DNA from: JACDAS01 sp046262415
GTDB lineage: Bacteria > Actinomycetota > Thermoleophilia > Gaiellales > Gaiellaceae
Assembly (NCBI GenBank): GCA_046262415.1
Contig: JBHEMU010000184.1
Location: forward strand, 1 to 19,242
Length of the DNA stretch: 19,242 nucleotides
Reading direction: 5' to 3'
Every line of letters starts with the position of its first letter. The first letter of the stretch is position 1. The position numbers and the translations under genes were made by a program. The notes beneath the pieces are model-generated. The model did not search any database and was not told the DNA's origin. It saw nothing but the letters and a program-made list of their open reading frames with translations. Positions 7,234 to 14,545 of the stretch are shown here, piece after piece.

Positions 7234-7799
7234 CGACCGGAGTGCGCCTCGAGGAAGTTGCGCGCGAGCTCGGGCCCCACGGGCGTGAGCACCGACTCGG
7301 GATGGAACTGGACGCCGTCGATCGGCAGCTCCCGGTGCCGGACCGCCATCACCTCCTCGTCGTCGGCGGTCGCACAGACCTCCAGGACGTCGGGGACTCG
7401 CGTCGCCGCCAGCGAGTGGTAGCGCCCGGCGGGGAAGTCCTCGGGCAGCCCGCGAAACAGCCCTTTCCCGTCGTGGCGGACGACGCTCGCCTTGCCGTGC
7501 ACCAGCTCCCGTGCCGGCCCGACTTCGCCGCCGAAGGCCTCCACGATCGCCTGGTGGCCGAGGCAGACCCCGAGCGTGGGCACCCGACCTCCCAGGCGCC
7601 CCACGATCTCGAGCATGCTCCCGGCGTCCGCCGGCCTGCCCGGGCCGGGCGAGAGGATCAGGTGCGATGGCCCGAGCCGCTCGGCCTCGTCCGCGTCGAT
7701 GTCGTCCGTCCGTCGCACGACCACTTCGGCACCGAGCTCGCCGAACAGGTGCGCGAGGTTGTACGTGAACGAGTCGAAGTTGTCGACGAGCAGGATCAT
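7230..7799 (-). CDS. trpG: Anthranilate synthase glutamine amidotransferase subunit
   Basis: Glutaminase subunit supplying ammonia to TrpE. It has 189 residues, the usual size. The N-terminus MILLVDNFDSFTYNLAHLFGELG, the oxyanion-hole SPGPGRPADAG and the nucleophile elbow TLGVCLGHQAIVEAFGG (Cys79) are class-I amidotransferase hallmarks; His166 and Glu168 in GVQFHPES complete the catalytic triad. GRYHSL is also conserved. The ATG at 7799 shares its A with the trpE stop (TGATG), so trpE and trpG are translationally coupled in one-to-one fashion. Such enzymes sometimes also serve para-aminobenzoate synthase; the trp operon context favours tryptophan. Confidence 0.97.
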   Translation of the reverse strand: MILLVDNFDSFTYNLAHLFGELGAEVVVRRTDDIDADEAERLGPSHLILSPGPGRPADAGSMLEIVGRLGGRVPTLGVCLGHQAIVEAFGGEVGPARELVHGKASVVRHDGKGLFRGLPEDFPAGRYHSLAATRVPDVLEVCATADDEEVMAVRHRELPIDGVQFHPESVLTPVGPELARNFLEAHSGR

Positions 7800-9007
7800 C
7801 AGGCGTGCTCGGCCAGGTCGATCGCGGTCTCGAGCGCGCGCAGCTTGCTCAGGCACTCCTGGTGCTCGGCCGCCGGATCGGAGTCGGCGACGATGCCCGC
7901 GCCGGCCTGAAGGAGGGCGACGCCGTCGTGCAGCACGACGGTGCGGATGGCGATGCAGGTGTCGAAGGCCTCGCCGGGCAGGTGGTAGCCGACCGCCCCG
8001 GCGTACGGGCCACGGCGGTATGCCTCGAGCTCGGAGATGATCTGCATGGCGCGAACCTTCGGCGCGCCGGAGACGGTACCGGCGGGGAAGCAGGCGCGGA
8101 GGAGATCGAACGGCGTCGCGCCGGTCCGCAGCTCCCCCGCGACCTCCGAGACGAGGTGCGTCACGTGCGAGAACCGCTCGGGCTCGAGGAACCGCTCGAC
8201 GTGGACCGTGCCCGGGACGCAGACGCGGGAGAGGTCGTTCCGACCGAGGTCGACGAGCATCACGTGCTCGGCCCGGTCCTTTTCGGAGGAGAGCAGCCGC
8301 TCTGCGTCGCCCTCGCCGGGACGGGTCGTGCCCGCGATCGGGTTGAGGCTCGCCCGTACGCCCTCCGACTTGACCAGCGTCTCCGGCGAGGACCCGACCA
8401 TCGCCAGCACGTCCAGCTCGAGCAGGAAGAGGTAGGGGGACGGGTTGACCCGGCGGAGCTGGCGGTAGACCTCGAGCGCGCTCGCGCTCGTCCGTCGCTC
8501 GGCACGCTGCGAGAGGACGACCTGGAAGGCGTCGCCCGCCCGGATGTGCTCCTTGATCCGCCGGACGCCGCGCTCGAACTCGAAGCGGGAGGGCAGCCGC
8601 TTGGTCGCCGTCCTCGGCCCGCCCGCGGGGCGGGGGAGCTCCAACGGGCCGAGCAGCAGCTCGGTCAGGGCCGCCGGATCCCCGCGGAGCACCTCGGCGA
8701 TCCCGCGCGCGTGGTCGAAGCGGACGAGCGTGTCGGCGACGACGAAGCGGCTCTCCGGCAGGCCGGGCCCGTCCGCGGGCAGGGACACGGTCGGCTCGAG
8801 CCGGGCGACGTGGTCGTAGGCCAGGTAGCCGACGACGGGCTCGCCCAGCGCCTCGGCCTCCTCGAGGCCGACGAGGCGCGATCCGGAGCCGACCAGCGAG
8901 TAGCGACCGAGGCGCCCGCGCTCGACCGATTCGAGCAGGAACGAGCCGCCGGCCTCGGTCTCGCTTCCCCCGCGGATGCGCAGGTACGCCCCGAGCGGGG
9001 TGATCAG
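7799..9007 (-). CDS. trpE: Anthranilate synthase component I (start uncertain)
   Basis: Converts chorismate to anthranilate with ammonia from TrpG. The C-terminal chorismate-binding domain is complete: GDAFQVVLSQR, NPSPYLFLLELD, PIAGTTRPG, EHVMLVDLGRNDLSRV, ACFPAGTVSGAPKVRAM and GAGIVADSDP. The N-terminal part contains SFLLESVERGRLGRYSLVG, which includes the LLES element that binds inhibitory tryptophan, so feedback control is likely. The recognisable protein begins close to TVVPTDLITPLGAYLRIR, but between the in-frame TGA at 9040-9038 and the first GTG (8788, which would delete the LLES region) there is no ATG, GTG or TTG. I give the first CTG (9007, 402 residues) as a provisional start; ATC at 9034 is another. 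The protein is compact against about 500 residues in typical TrpE. Confidence 0.9.
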   Translation of the reverse strand: MITPLGAYLRIRGGSETEAGGSFLLESVERGRLGRYSLVGSGSRLVGLEEAEALGEPVVGYLAYDHVARLEPTVSLPADGPGLPESRFVVADTLVRFDHARGIAEVLRGDPAALTELLLGPLELPRPAGGPRTATKRLPSRFEFERGVRRIKEHIRAGDAFQVVLSQRAERRTSASALEVYRQLRRVNPSPYLFLLELDVLAMVGSSPETLVKSEGVRASLNPIAGTTRPGEGDAERLLSSEKDRAEHVMLVDLGRNDLSRVCVPGTVHVERFLEPERFSHVTHLVSEVAGELRTGATPFDLLRACFPAGTVSGAPKVRAMQIISELEAYRRGPYAGAVGYHLPGEAFDTCIAIRTVVLHDGVALLQAGAGIVADSDPAAEHQECLSKLRALETAIDLAEHA

Positions 9008-9042
9008 ATCGGTGGGGACGACGGTCGAGACGATCCCTCAGC

Positions 9043-9073
9043 AAAACAAAAAAGACCCTCCGTCGGAAGGTCT
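9043..9073 (-). terminator. Intrinsic terminator of the trp attenuator
   Basis: On the minus strand AGACCTTC and GAGGGTCT form an 8-bp stem (one T-G wobble) with a 5-base loop, followed at once by TTTTTTGTTTT. It lies 25 bases downstream of the Trp-rich leader peptide stop and only about 10 bases before the trpE coding frame, exactly where an attenuator terminator belongs. GGTC near the leader's 3' end (in GCGGTCGACG) could pair with GACC of the terminator's first arm as part of an antiterminator; this needs folding to verify. It is the clearest U-tract terminator in the window. Confidence 0.88.
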
Positions 9074-9097
9074 CGGGCGAAGCGGAGAGGCCGCCGG

Positions 9098-9160
9098 TCA
9101 GGCGTCGACCGCGTCCTCCTCGTAGAACCAGTGCCAGCCCCAGATGCGGATGATCGTCAT
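9098..9160 (-). CDS. trpL: trp leader peptide
   Basis: A 20-codon reading frame from ATG at 9160 to TGA at 9100-9098, encoding MTIIRI, then WGWHW, then FYEEDAVDA. Three tryptophans within five residues, next to Phe and Tyr, are far above chance and typical of attenuation leader peptides. It lies between the presumed promoter and an intrinsic terminator in front of trpE. When charged tRNA-Trp is scarce, ribosomes would stall at the Trp codons and allow an antiterminator to form; when it is plentiful the terminator forms and trpEGDCFBA is not transcribed. No strong Shine-Dalgarno sequence precedes the ATG, so the leader may be translated from a leaderless or near-leaderless mRNA. The mechanism is inference from layout; the peptide and terminator are read directly. 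Confidence 0.87.
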   Translation of the reverse strand: MTIIRIWGWHWFYEEDAVDA

Positions 9161-9170
9161 CTCGAACCGC

Positions 9171-9176
9171 ACCGTA
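9171..9176 (-). promoter_or_regulatory. Candidate -10 box (TACGGT) for the trp operon
   Basis: TACGGT (TANNNT form) ends 10 bases before the leader peptide ATG on the minus strand. It would place the transcription start just upstream of that ATG. No good -35 hexamer is visible, and the 70-base gap is shared with the divergent ABC transporter operon. Confidence 0.3.
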
Positions 9177-9218
9177 GCCGGGCTCGTCGAGCCCCGTGAG
9201 CCCCGAAAGGGGGATTGT

Positions 9219-9224
9219 TAGGGT
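9219..9224 (+). promoter_or_regulatory. Candidate -10 box (TAGGGT) of leaderless ABC operon
   Basis: TAGGGT ends exactly 6 bases before the GTG start of the first ABC permease gene, the spacing expected for leaderless actinobacterial transcripts. A GAAAGGGGG stretch at 9205-9213 lies too far upstream (about 17 bases) to be a normal ribosome binding site. The -35 region is not recognisable. Confidence 0.4.
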
Positions 9225-9230
9225 CCGCCC

Positions 9231-10082
9231 GTGCCCCGCCGCTTCCGCTCGCGCCGGCCGGCGGCATCCGGCGGGTGGCGCCACGCACCGGCGCTCGTGA
9301 TCGCGGCGGTCTTCTGCCTGCCGCTGGTCTACATGGTGACCGGGTCGCTCCGGAAGGCGGGGCTGCCGCCCCCGCGCACGCCCGAGCTCCTGCCCTCGCC
9401 GATCGCGTTCGACAACTACGAGCGGGCGTTCGAGCTCGTCGACCTGGGCCGGTACCTGCTCAACTCCGTCGTCGTCGCCGCCGTCGCCGTGCCGCTGACG
9501 GTGCTGTTCGCGTCGACCGCCGGCTTCGCCATGTCGAGGCTTCCGCGCCGCGGCGCCACCGCGATGATCGCGATCTCGTTCGTCGCTCTGATGGTTCCGG
9601 CGACGGCGCTCCTCGTACCCCGCTTCGCCCTGTTCAAGACGCTGGGGCTGATCGACACGTACGTGCCGCTGGTCGCGCCGGCCCTGCTCGGGATGTCGCC
9701 CTTCTACGTGCTCCTGTACTTCTGGAGCTTCCGCCGGCTGCCGCAGGAGCTGTTCGAGGCGTCCCGGCTCGAGGGGCTGGGCATCCTCGGCACCTGGTGG
9801 CGCGTCGCGATGCCGCTCGTGCGCCCGGTGACCGTGGCCGTTGCCGTCCTCGCCTTCGTCTTCACGTGGAGCAACTTCCTCGACCCGCTCATCTACCTGT
9901 TCGACCCGGACAAGTACACGCTCCCGCTCGGCCTGCGCTCCCTCGCCCAGCTCGACCGGCAGAACTTCCCGCTGCTCCTCGCAGGAGCGGTCACCGCCAG
10001 TGCGCCCGTGATCCTCGCCTTTCTGTACGTTCAGCGCTACTTCCTCCAGGAGCACAGAGGTACCGGCTGGCTCGGAAACTGA
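9231..10082 (+). CDS. Carbohydrate ABC transporter permease, MalG/UgpE type
   Basis: Inner-membrane permease of 283 residues with about six membrane segments: the first near residues 19-38 (ALVIAAVFCLPLVYMVTGSL), others around NSVVVAAVAVPLTVLFA, ATAMIAISFVALMVPATALLV, PLVAPALLGMSPFYVLLYFW, VAVAVLAFVFTW and LLAGAVTASAPVILAFL. The cytoplasmic EAA loop that docks the ATPase reads EASRLEGLGILGTWWRVAMPLVRP. The order and the region after the last loop (FTWSNFLDPLIYL) match the MalG-like half of CUT1 sugar importers. It is the first gene of a four-gene operon, starting at a GTG divergent from the trp leader, with a short gap to the binding-protein gene. The transported sugar is not evident. Confidence 0.93.
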   Translation: MPRRFRSRRPAASGGWRHAPALVIAAVFCLPLVYMVTGSLRKAGLPPPRTPELLPSPIAFDNYERAFELVDLGRYLLNSVVVAAVAVPLTVLFASTAGFAMSRLPRRGATAMIAISFVALMVPATALLVPRFALFKTLGLIDTYVPLVAPALLGMSPFYVLLYFWSFRRLPQELFEASRLEGLGILGTWWRVAMPLVRPVTVAVAVLAFVFTWSNFLDPLIYLFDPDKYTLPLGLRSLAQLDRQNFPLLLAGAVTASAPVILAFLYVQRYFLQEHRGTGWLGN

Positions 10083-10111
10083 CGGGCTCCCGACCACCGA
10101 AAGGAACCCGG

Positions 10112-11407
10112 ATGAAGACGAGGTCGCTGGCGTTGACGTGCATGCTGGCCCTGCTGCTCGCCGCCGGCGCCGGTTGCGGCGGCTCCGACGAGCCCTCGGG
10201 CGGCGAGCTGTCCGGAACGGTCAGCTTCATGGCCTTCGGCGAGCCGGAGGAGCTGAAGGCGTTCCGCGGCGTGATCGCCGCGTACGAGGACGTCCAGCCC
10301 GCCGTGGAGGTGCAGCTGATCGAGGCGAGCGACCGGCAGGACCTGCTGGCCCGGCTCTCGACCTCGTTCTCCGGCGGCAGCCCGCCCGACTTGTTCCTGA
10401 TCAACTACCGCTTCTACGGCCAGTTCGCCGCCAAGGGGGTGCTGGAGCCGATCGGGTCTCGGTTCGCCGCCTCCGAGGCGTTCGACGAGGAGGACTTCTA
10501 CGACCAGGCGCTCGACGCGTTCCGCTTCGGCGGCGAGCTCACCTGCCTGCCGCAGAACATCTCCAGCCTCGTCGTCTACTACAACAAGGACCTGTTCGAG
10601 CAGGCCAACGTCGAGGTGCCGAGAGCCGGCTGGACCTGGCGGGACATGACGACGCGTGCCGTCGCGCTCACGAAGGACCTCGACGGCGACGGGAAGGTCG
10701 ACCAGTACGGGCTCGGCGTCGAGCCGAGCCTGATCCGCCTCGCGCCCTTCGTGTGGTCGAACGGCGGCGAGCTGGTCAAGCCGGACCTGTCCGGCTTCGC
10801 GCTCGACGACGACGCTGCCCAGGAGGTGATCGACGAGTTCTTCTCGCTTCGGACGGACTACAAGGCGATCCCCTCCGACGAGGAGCTGGAGGCCGAGGAC
10901 GACGAGACGCGCTTCATGAACGGCCGCTCGGCGATGGTGCTCTCCTCCCGCCGCGCCACGCCGAGCTTCCGGACGATCACGAAGTTCGACTGGGACGTGG
11001 TGCCGCTGCCGGTCTTCAAGCAGCGGGCCGGGATCCTGCATTCGGACGCCTACTGCATGACCACGGCGTCGAAGAACAAGGACGCGGCGTGGGACTTCAT
11101 GGAGTTCGCGCTCGGCCCCGAGGGGCAGCGGATCACGGCGCGGTCGGGACGCACGGTGCCCTCGCTGAAGGCGGTCGCCAACTCGGAGGCGTTCCTCGAC
11201 CCGAACGCGAAGCCCGCGAGCTCGAAGGTCTTCCTCGACGGGATCCCCTCGATCCGGCAGGTGCCGAGCCTCTCGACGTGGCCGGAGATCGAGGACGCGG
11301 CCGAGGGGATCCTCGAGAAGGCGTTGTACGAGGGTGCCCGGGCCGACGAGGTGGTGGCCGAGCTGCGCGCCGCGACCGACGCGATCTTCGCGCGCGGCGA
11401 GCACTAG
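10112..11407 (+). CDS. Extracellular solute-binding lipoprotein of the sugar ABC transporter
   Basis: A 431-residue family 1 (MalE/UgpB-like) binding protein. The start ATG at 10112 has a good ribosome binding site (AAGGA, 7-8 bases upstream). The N-terminus is a lipoprotein signal: basic MKTR, hydrophobic LALTCMLALLLAAG, and a probable lipidated Cys22 in AGAGCGGSDE (the position -3 residue is Gly, slightly off the usual lipobox). The mature part begins GTVSFMAFGEPEELKAFRGVIAAYE and contains PPDLFLINYRFYGQFAAKGVLEPI, YYNKDLFEQANVEVP, WTWRDMTTRAVALTKDLDGDGKVDQYGLGV, FMNGRSAMVLSSR and the C-terminal SKNKDAAWDFMEFALGPEGQ, all typical of CUT1 binding proteins. It is encoded between the MalG-like permease and the ATPase. 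The ligand is unknown. Confidence 0.95.
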   Translation: MKTRSLALTCMLALLLAAGAGCGGSDEPSGGELSGTVSFMAFGEPEELKAFRGVIAAYEDVQPAVEVQLIEASDRQDLLARLSTSFSGGSPPDLFLINYRFYGQFAAKGVLEPIGSRFAASEAFDEEDFYDQALDAFRFGGELTCLPQNISSLVVYYNKDLFEQANVEVPRAGWTWRDMTTRAVALTKDLDGDGKVDQYGLGVEPSLIRLAPFVWSNGGELVKPDLSGFALDDDAAQEVIDEFFSLRTDYKAIPSDEELEAEDDETRFMNGRSAMVLSSRRATPSFRTITKFDWDVVPLPVFKQRAGILHSDAYCMTTASKNKDAAWDFMEFALGPEGQRITARSGRTVPSLKAVANSEAFLDPNAKPASSKVFLDGIPSIRQVPSLSTWPEIEDAAEGILEKALYEGARADEVVAELRAATDAIFARGEH

Positions 11408-11410
11408 CCC

Positions 11411-12436
11411 TTGGCGCGCCTCTCCCTCTCCGGCATCACGAAGCGCTACAGAGAGGTCGAGGCGCTCCGGGGGCTCGACCTGGAGGCCGCCGAGGGCGAG
11501 CTGCTCGTCCTCGTCGGCCCTTCGGGCTCGGGCAAGACGACCGCGCTGCGGCTCATCGCCGGGCTCGAGGAGCCCACCTCGGGCTCGGTGCGGATCGGGG
11601 GCCGCGACGTCACGCGCGAACCGCCCGCCCGCCGGAACGTCTCGATGGTCTTCCAGAGCTACGCGCTCTTCCCCCACCTGAGCGTCGCCGAGAACATCGG
11701 CTTCGGCCTGCGCGCGCGCCGGGTCGGCAAGGCCGTCGCGGCGGAGCGGGTCCGCGCGGCGGCGGAGACGGTCGGGTGCGCGGCGCTGCTCGAGCGCAAG
11801 CCGTACGAGCTCTCCGGGGGCGAGCGGCAGCGCGTGGCCCTCGCGCGGGCGATCGTGCGGGAGCCCGACGTGTTCCTGCTCGACGAGCCGCTCTCGAACC
11901 TCGACGCGCAGCTGCGCGTGCAGATGCGGGCCGAGCTGCACCGGCTGCAGCTGCGGCTCGGCGCGACGATGGTCTACGTGACGCACGACCAGATCGAGGC
12001 GCTGACCCTCGGCGACCGCGTCGCCGTCCTCGGCGGGGGAGTGCTGCAGCAGGTCGGCACGCCCGAGGAGGTCTACGGGCGGCCGGTGAACCGCTTCGTC
12101 GCCACCTTCATCGGCACGCCGGCGATGAACGTGCTGCCGGTCGAGGCGGGCCGCGCCGGCCCGTTTGAGATCAGCGTGCCGCCGGGACTCGACGGCCGCC
12201 CGCTCGAGGCCGGCGTCCGGCCCGAGCACGTCGAGCTGGGGGCGGGCGCGCCCCTCGAGGTGCAGGTCGTCGAGGCGGCGGGGAACGAGACCTTCCTGCA
12301 TCTCGCCTGGAAGGAGCGGTCGATCGTCGCGCGGACCGCCGGGGTCGCCCGTCCCGCCGTCGGCGAGACCGTCCCCGTCAGCGTGCGCAGGGAGCACGTC
12401 CACCTCTTCGACGCCGAGTCGGGAGCCGTCCTGTGA
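11411..12436 (+). CDS. ABC transporter ATP-binding protein, MalK/UgpC type
   Basis: A 341-residue ATPase that powers the sugar importer. Walker A is GPSGSGKTT (residues 36-44), the Q-loop Gln82 is in MVFQSYALFPHLSVAENI, the ABC signature LSGGE is at 134-138, Walker B is VFLLDEPLSNLD (154-165) and the switch histidine is His192 in YVTHDQIEALTL. After about residue 240 comes a TOBE-type regulatory domain with GVRPEHVEL and VRREHVHLFD, as in CUT1 ATPases. The start is a TTG at 11411, only three bases after the stop of the binding-protein gene, and the stop overlaps the next start (GTGA). Some MalK-like ATPases are shared among several transporters; here it belongs to its own operon. Confidence 0.96.
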   Translation: MARLSLSGITKRYREVEALRGLDLEAAEGELLVLVGPSGSGKTTALRLIAGLEEPTSGSVRIGGRDVTREPPARRNVSMVFQSYALFPHLSVAENIGFGLRARRVGKAVAAERVRAAAETVGCAALLERKPYELSGGERQRVALARAIVREPDVFLLDEPLSNLDAQLRVQMRAELHRLQLRLGATMVYVTHDQIEALTLGDRVAVLGGGVLQQVGTPEEVYGRPVNRFVATFIGTPAMNVLPVEAGRAGPFEISVPPGLDGRPLEAGVRPEHVELGAGAPLEVQVVEAAGNETFLHLAWKERSIVARTAGVARPAVGETVPVSVRREHVHLFDAESGAVL

Positions 12437-13320
12437 GGTGGCTCCGCGACCCCGAGCGGCGTGGACTCATGCTGCTGCTGGCCCCGTACCTGCTGGGACT
12501 CACGGCGCTGATCGTCGCCCCCGCGGCGATCACCTTTGCGATGTCGCTGTTCGAGTACGACCTGATCCGCTCTCCGAGGTGGCGGGGCCTCGGCAACTTC
12601 CGCGAGCTCTGGGGAGACGAGGTCTTCGGGCTCTCGCTGCGGAACTCGCTCTACTTCATCCTCTTCGCCGTGCCGATGCGGCTGGCCGGCGCGCTCGCGC
12701 TCGCGCTGCTCCTGCACCGGCGCTTTCGCGGCGTCGCCGCGTACCGGACGGCCGGCTACCTGCCGACGGTGGTGCCGGACGTCGCCTACGCGCTGCTCTG
12801 GCTATGGATCTTCAACCCGCTCTACGGCCCGCTCAACCTCGCGCTCGGGGCCGTCTCCGGGCCGACGCCGTCCTGGCTCTCGGATCCCCGTGCGGCCCAG
12901 TCGGCGATCGTGATCATGAGCCTGTTCCAGATCGGCGAGGGCTTCATCGTCGCGATGGCCGTGCGCCAGGGCATCCCCGGCGAGCTCTACGAGCTCTCGA
13001 CGGTCGAGGGCGCGAGTCCGCTCTACGTCTTCGGCCGGATCACACTGCCGCTGATGGCGCCCGTGCTGCTGCTCCTGGCGGCGCGCGACACGATCTTCAG
13101 CTTCCAGGCGAACTTTGTGCCGGCGCTGCTCCTCACCAACGGCGGCCCGCCGCCGTACGCCACCACCTACCTGCCGCTCTTCGTCTACCGGAACGGCTTC
13201 GAGTACCTGCGCTACGGCTACGCGGCCGCGGCGACGCTGATCATGTTCGCGATCACGGCGCTGATCGTGTACGCCCAGTACCGGATCGTGAGGCGCTGGC
13301 GGCGCGCTTTCGCGTTCTGA
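12433..13320 (+). CDS. Carbohydrate ABC transporter permease, MalF/UgpA type
   Basis: Inner-membrane permease of 295 residues, partner of the MalG-like protein. Membrane segments include LMLLLAPYLLGLTALIVAPA near the N-terminus, then SLYFILFAVPMRLAGALALALLL, VPDVAYALLWLWIF, SAIVIMSLFQIGEGFIVAMA, MAPVLLLLAARDTIFSF and AAAATLIMFAITALIVYA. The EAA loop reads ELYELSTVEGASPLYVFGRITLPLMAP. The LxNFRELW segment after the first membrane helix and the TNGGPPPYATTYLPLFVYRNGFEYLRYGYAAA end are usual for the MalF-like CUT1 half. The GTG start overlaps the ATPase stop (GTGA). The gene ends the operon; a large inverted repeat begins right after its stop codon. Confidence 0.94.
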   Translation: MRWLRDPERRGLMLLLAPYLLGLTALIVAPAAITFAMSLFEYDLIRSPRWRGLGNFRELWGDEVFGLSLRNSLYFILFAVPMRLAGALALALLLHRRFRGVAAYRTAGYLPTVVPDVAYALLWLWIFNPLYGPLNLALGAVSGPTPSWLSDPRAAQSAIVIMSLFQIGEGFIVAMAVRQGIPGELYELSTVEGASPLYVFGRITLPLMAPVLLLLAARDTIFSFQANFVPALLLTNGGPPPYATTYLPLFVYRNGFEYLRYGYAAAATLIMFAITALIVYAQYRIVRRWRRAFAF

Positions 13321-13376
13321 GAGCCCCTTTCGCGATGACGACTCGGCGTCACAGTGCTTCAGTGTGAAAGGGGCTC
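13321..13376 (+). repeat. Perfect 11-bp inverted repeat between ABC operon and thiolase
   Basis: GAGCCCCTTTC (13321-13331) and GAAAGGGGCTC (13366-13376) are perfect inverted copies with a 34-base loop that contains another hairpin, TGACG/CGTCA (13336-13340, 13347-13351). It starts immediately after the permease stop. No T-run follows. The right arm sits between the candidate -35 and -10 boxes of the thiolase gene, so it could be a terminator for the ABC operon, an operator for the thiolase, or both. Confidence 0.7.
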
Positions 13377-13386
13377 AAAGTAGGCT
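13358..13386 (+). promoter_or_regulatory. Candidate thiolase promoter (TTCAGT-17-TAGGCT)
   Basis: TTCAGT (13358-13363) and TAGGCT (13381-13386) are spaced by 17 bases, and the latter ends 7 bases before the thiolase ATG. The arrangement fits a weak housekeeping promoter giving a leaderless or nearly leaderless transcript. The spacer contains the right arm of the inverted repeat, so a repressor bound there would block initiation. Confidence 0.4.
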
Positions 13387-13393
13387 CAGGATC

Positions 13394-14545
13394 ATGACCC
13401 GCTCCGTGATCGTCGCCGCCGTCCGCACGCCCTTCGGGCGGCTCGGCGGCGGGCTGGCCCGGCACGAGGCGACCGAGCTCGGGGCGCAGGCGATCCGCGC
13501 GGCGCTCGAACGCGCCCGGATCGCCGTCGAGGAGGCCGAGTACGTGATCATGGGGCAGGTGCTCCAGGGGGGCGCCGGGCAGGCTCCGGCGCGCCAGGCC
13601 GCGATCGCCGCCGGGCTGCCGAAGGAGGTGCCGGCCGACACGATCAACAAGGTCTGCGCCTCCTCGATCCGCGCCGTGCAGATCGCCGACGTGATGATCC
13701 GCTCCGGGGATCACAGCTTGATCGTCACCGGCGGCATGGAGTCGATGTCCAACGCCCCCTACCTCTTGAAGCAGGCGCGCTTCGGCTACCGGCTCGGCGA
13801 CGGGGCGCTGATCGACTCGATGACCCACGACGGCCTGACGTCGAGCTTCGACGGGCGGCACATGGTGCAGCAGGCCTCCTTCGTGTCGCGCGAGCTCGGG
13901 ATCGCCCGGGAGGAGCAGGACCTCTGGGCGCTGCGGTCGCACGAGCGGGCGGTGCGGGCGATCGACCAGGGTCTGTTCCGCGACGAGATCGTGCCGCTCG
14001 GAGAGCTGGCGGTCGACGAGAGCCCCCGCCGCGACACGACGATCGAGCAACTCGCGTCGCTGAAGCCCGTGTTCGATCCCGAGGGGACGACGACTGCGGG
14101 GAACGCACCCGGCGTCAACGACGGCGCGGGCGCGGTGGTCGTCACGAGCGAGGAGTTCGCGCGAACCCGGGGGCTCGACATCCTCGCGACCGTCGTCTCG
14201 CAGGGCTACGTCGCGGACGACTTCGCCTGGCTGGCCCGGACGCCGGCGAGGGCCGGCGAGATCGCCCTGCGCAAGGCGGGGAAGACGATCGGCGACGTGG
14301 CGAGGGTGGAGCTGAACGAGGCCTTCTCCTCGGTCGTGCTCAACTCGACCAGGATGCTGGGCGCCGACCCGGAACGCGTGAACGTGAACGGCGGCGCCGT
14401 CGCGCTCGGCCACCCGATCGGCGCCTCGGGCGCCAGGATCGTCACGACGATGATCCACGAGCTGCGCCGGAACGGCGGCGGGCTGGGGCTCGCAGCGATC
14501 TGCTCCGGCGGCGGGCAGGGGGACGCGCTCCTGCTCGAGGCGTAG
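13394..14545 (+). CDS. Thiolase (acetyl-CoA C-acetyltransferase type)
   Basis: A 383-residue thiolase that condenses two acetyl-CoA or cleaves 3-ketoacyl-CoA. The nucleophilic Cys88 is in INKVCASSIRAVQ (most relatives have CGSG; CASS is a known variant form in my judgement), His340 is in GHPIGASGAR and Cys370 in CSGGGQGDA. VTGGMESMSNAPYLL, GxMTHDGL-like SMTHDGL and NVNGGAVALGHP are all conserved. Length is normal (about 390). The ATG at 13394 is chosen because the protein begins there with the conserved SVIVAAVRTPFGRLGG; further upstream codons fall in the inverted repeat. The stop codon abuts the first 97-bp repeat. With the following dehydrogenase it forms a 3-hydroxyacyl-CoA module for polyhydroxybutyrate or butanoate/fatty acid metabolism. 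Confidence 0.95.
   Translation: MTRSVIVAAVRTPFGRLGGGLARHEATELGAQAIRAALERARIAVEEAEYVIMGQVLQGGAGQAPARQAAIAAGLPKEVPADTINKVCASSIRAVQIADVMIRSGDHSLIVTGGMESMSNAPYLLKQARFGYRLGDGALIDSMTHDGLTSSFDGRHMVQQASFVSRELGIAREEQDLWALRSHERAVRAIDQGLFRDEIVPLGELAVDESPRRDTTIEQLASLKPVFDPEGTTTAGNAPGVNDGAGAVVVTSEEFARTRGLDILATVVSQGYVADDFAWLARTPARAGEIALRKAGKTIGDVARVELNEAFSSVVLNSTRMLGADPERVNVNGGAVALGHPIGASGARIVTTMIHELRRNGGGLGLAAICSGGGQGDALLLEA

Noticed and set aside
7800..10097. Upstream extension of the trpG frame to about 955 codons
   Set aside because: Only the last 189 residues are TrpG; the rest is an out-of-frame reading of trpE and antisense of the ABC permease, with Arg/Gly/Pro-rich content. It also crosses the attenuator terminator.
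10037..12403. Very long open frame (788 codons) on the minus strand across the ABC operon
   Set aside because: Antisense to four well-supported plus-strand genes; Arg/Asp/Glu/Leu-rich low-complexity product typical of third-position GC shadow frames, no recognisable domain.
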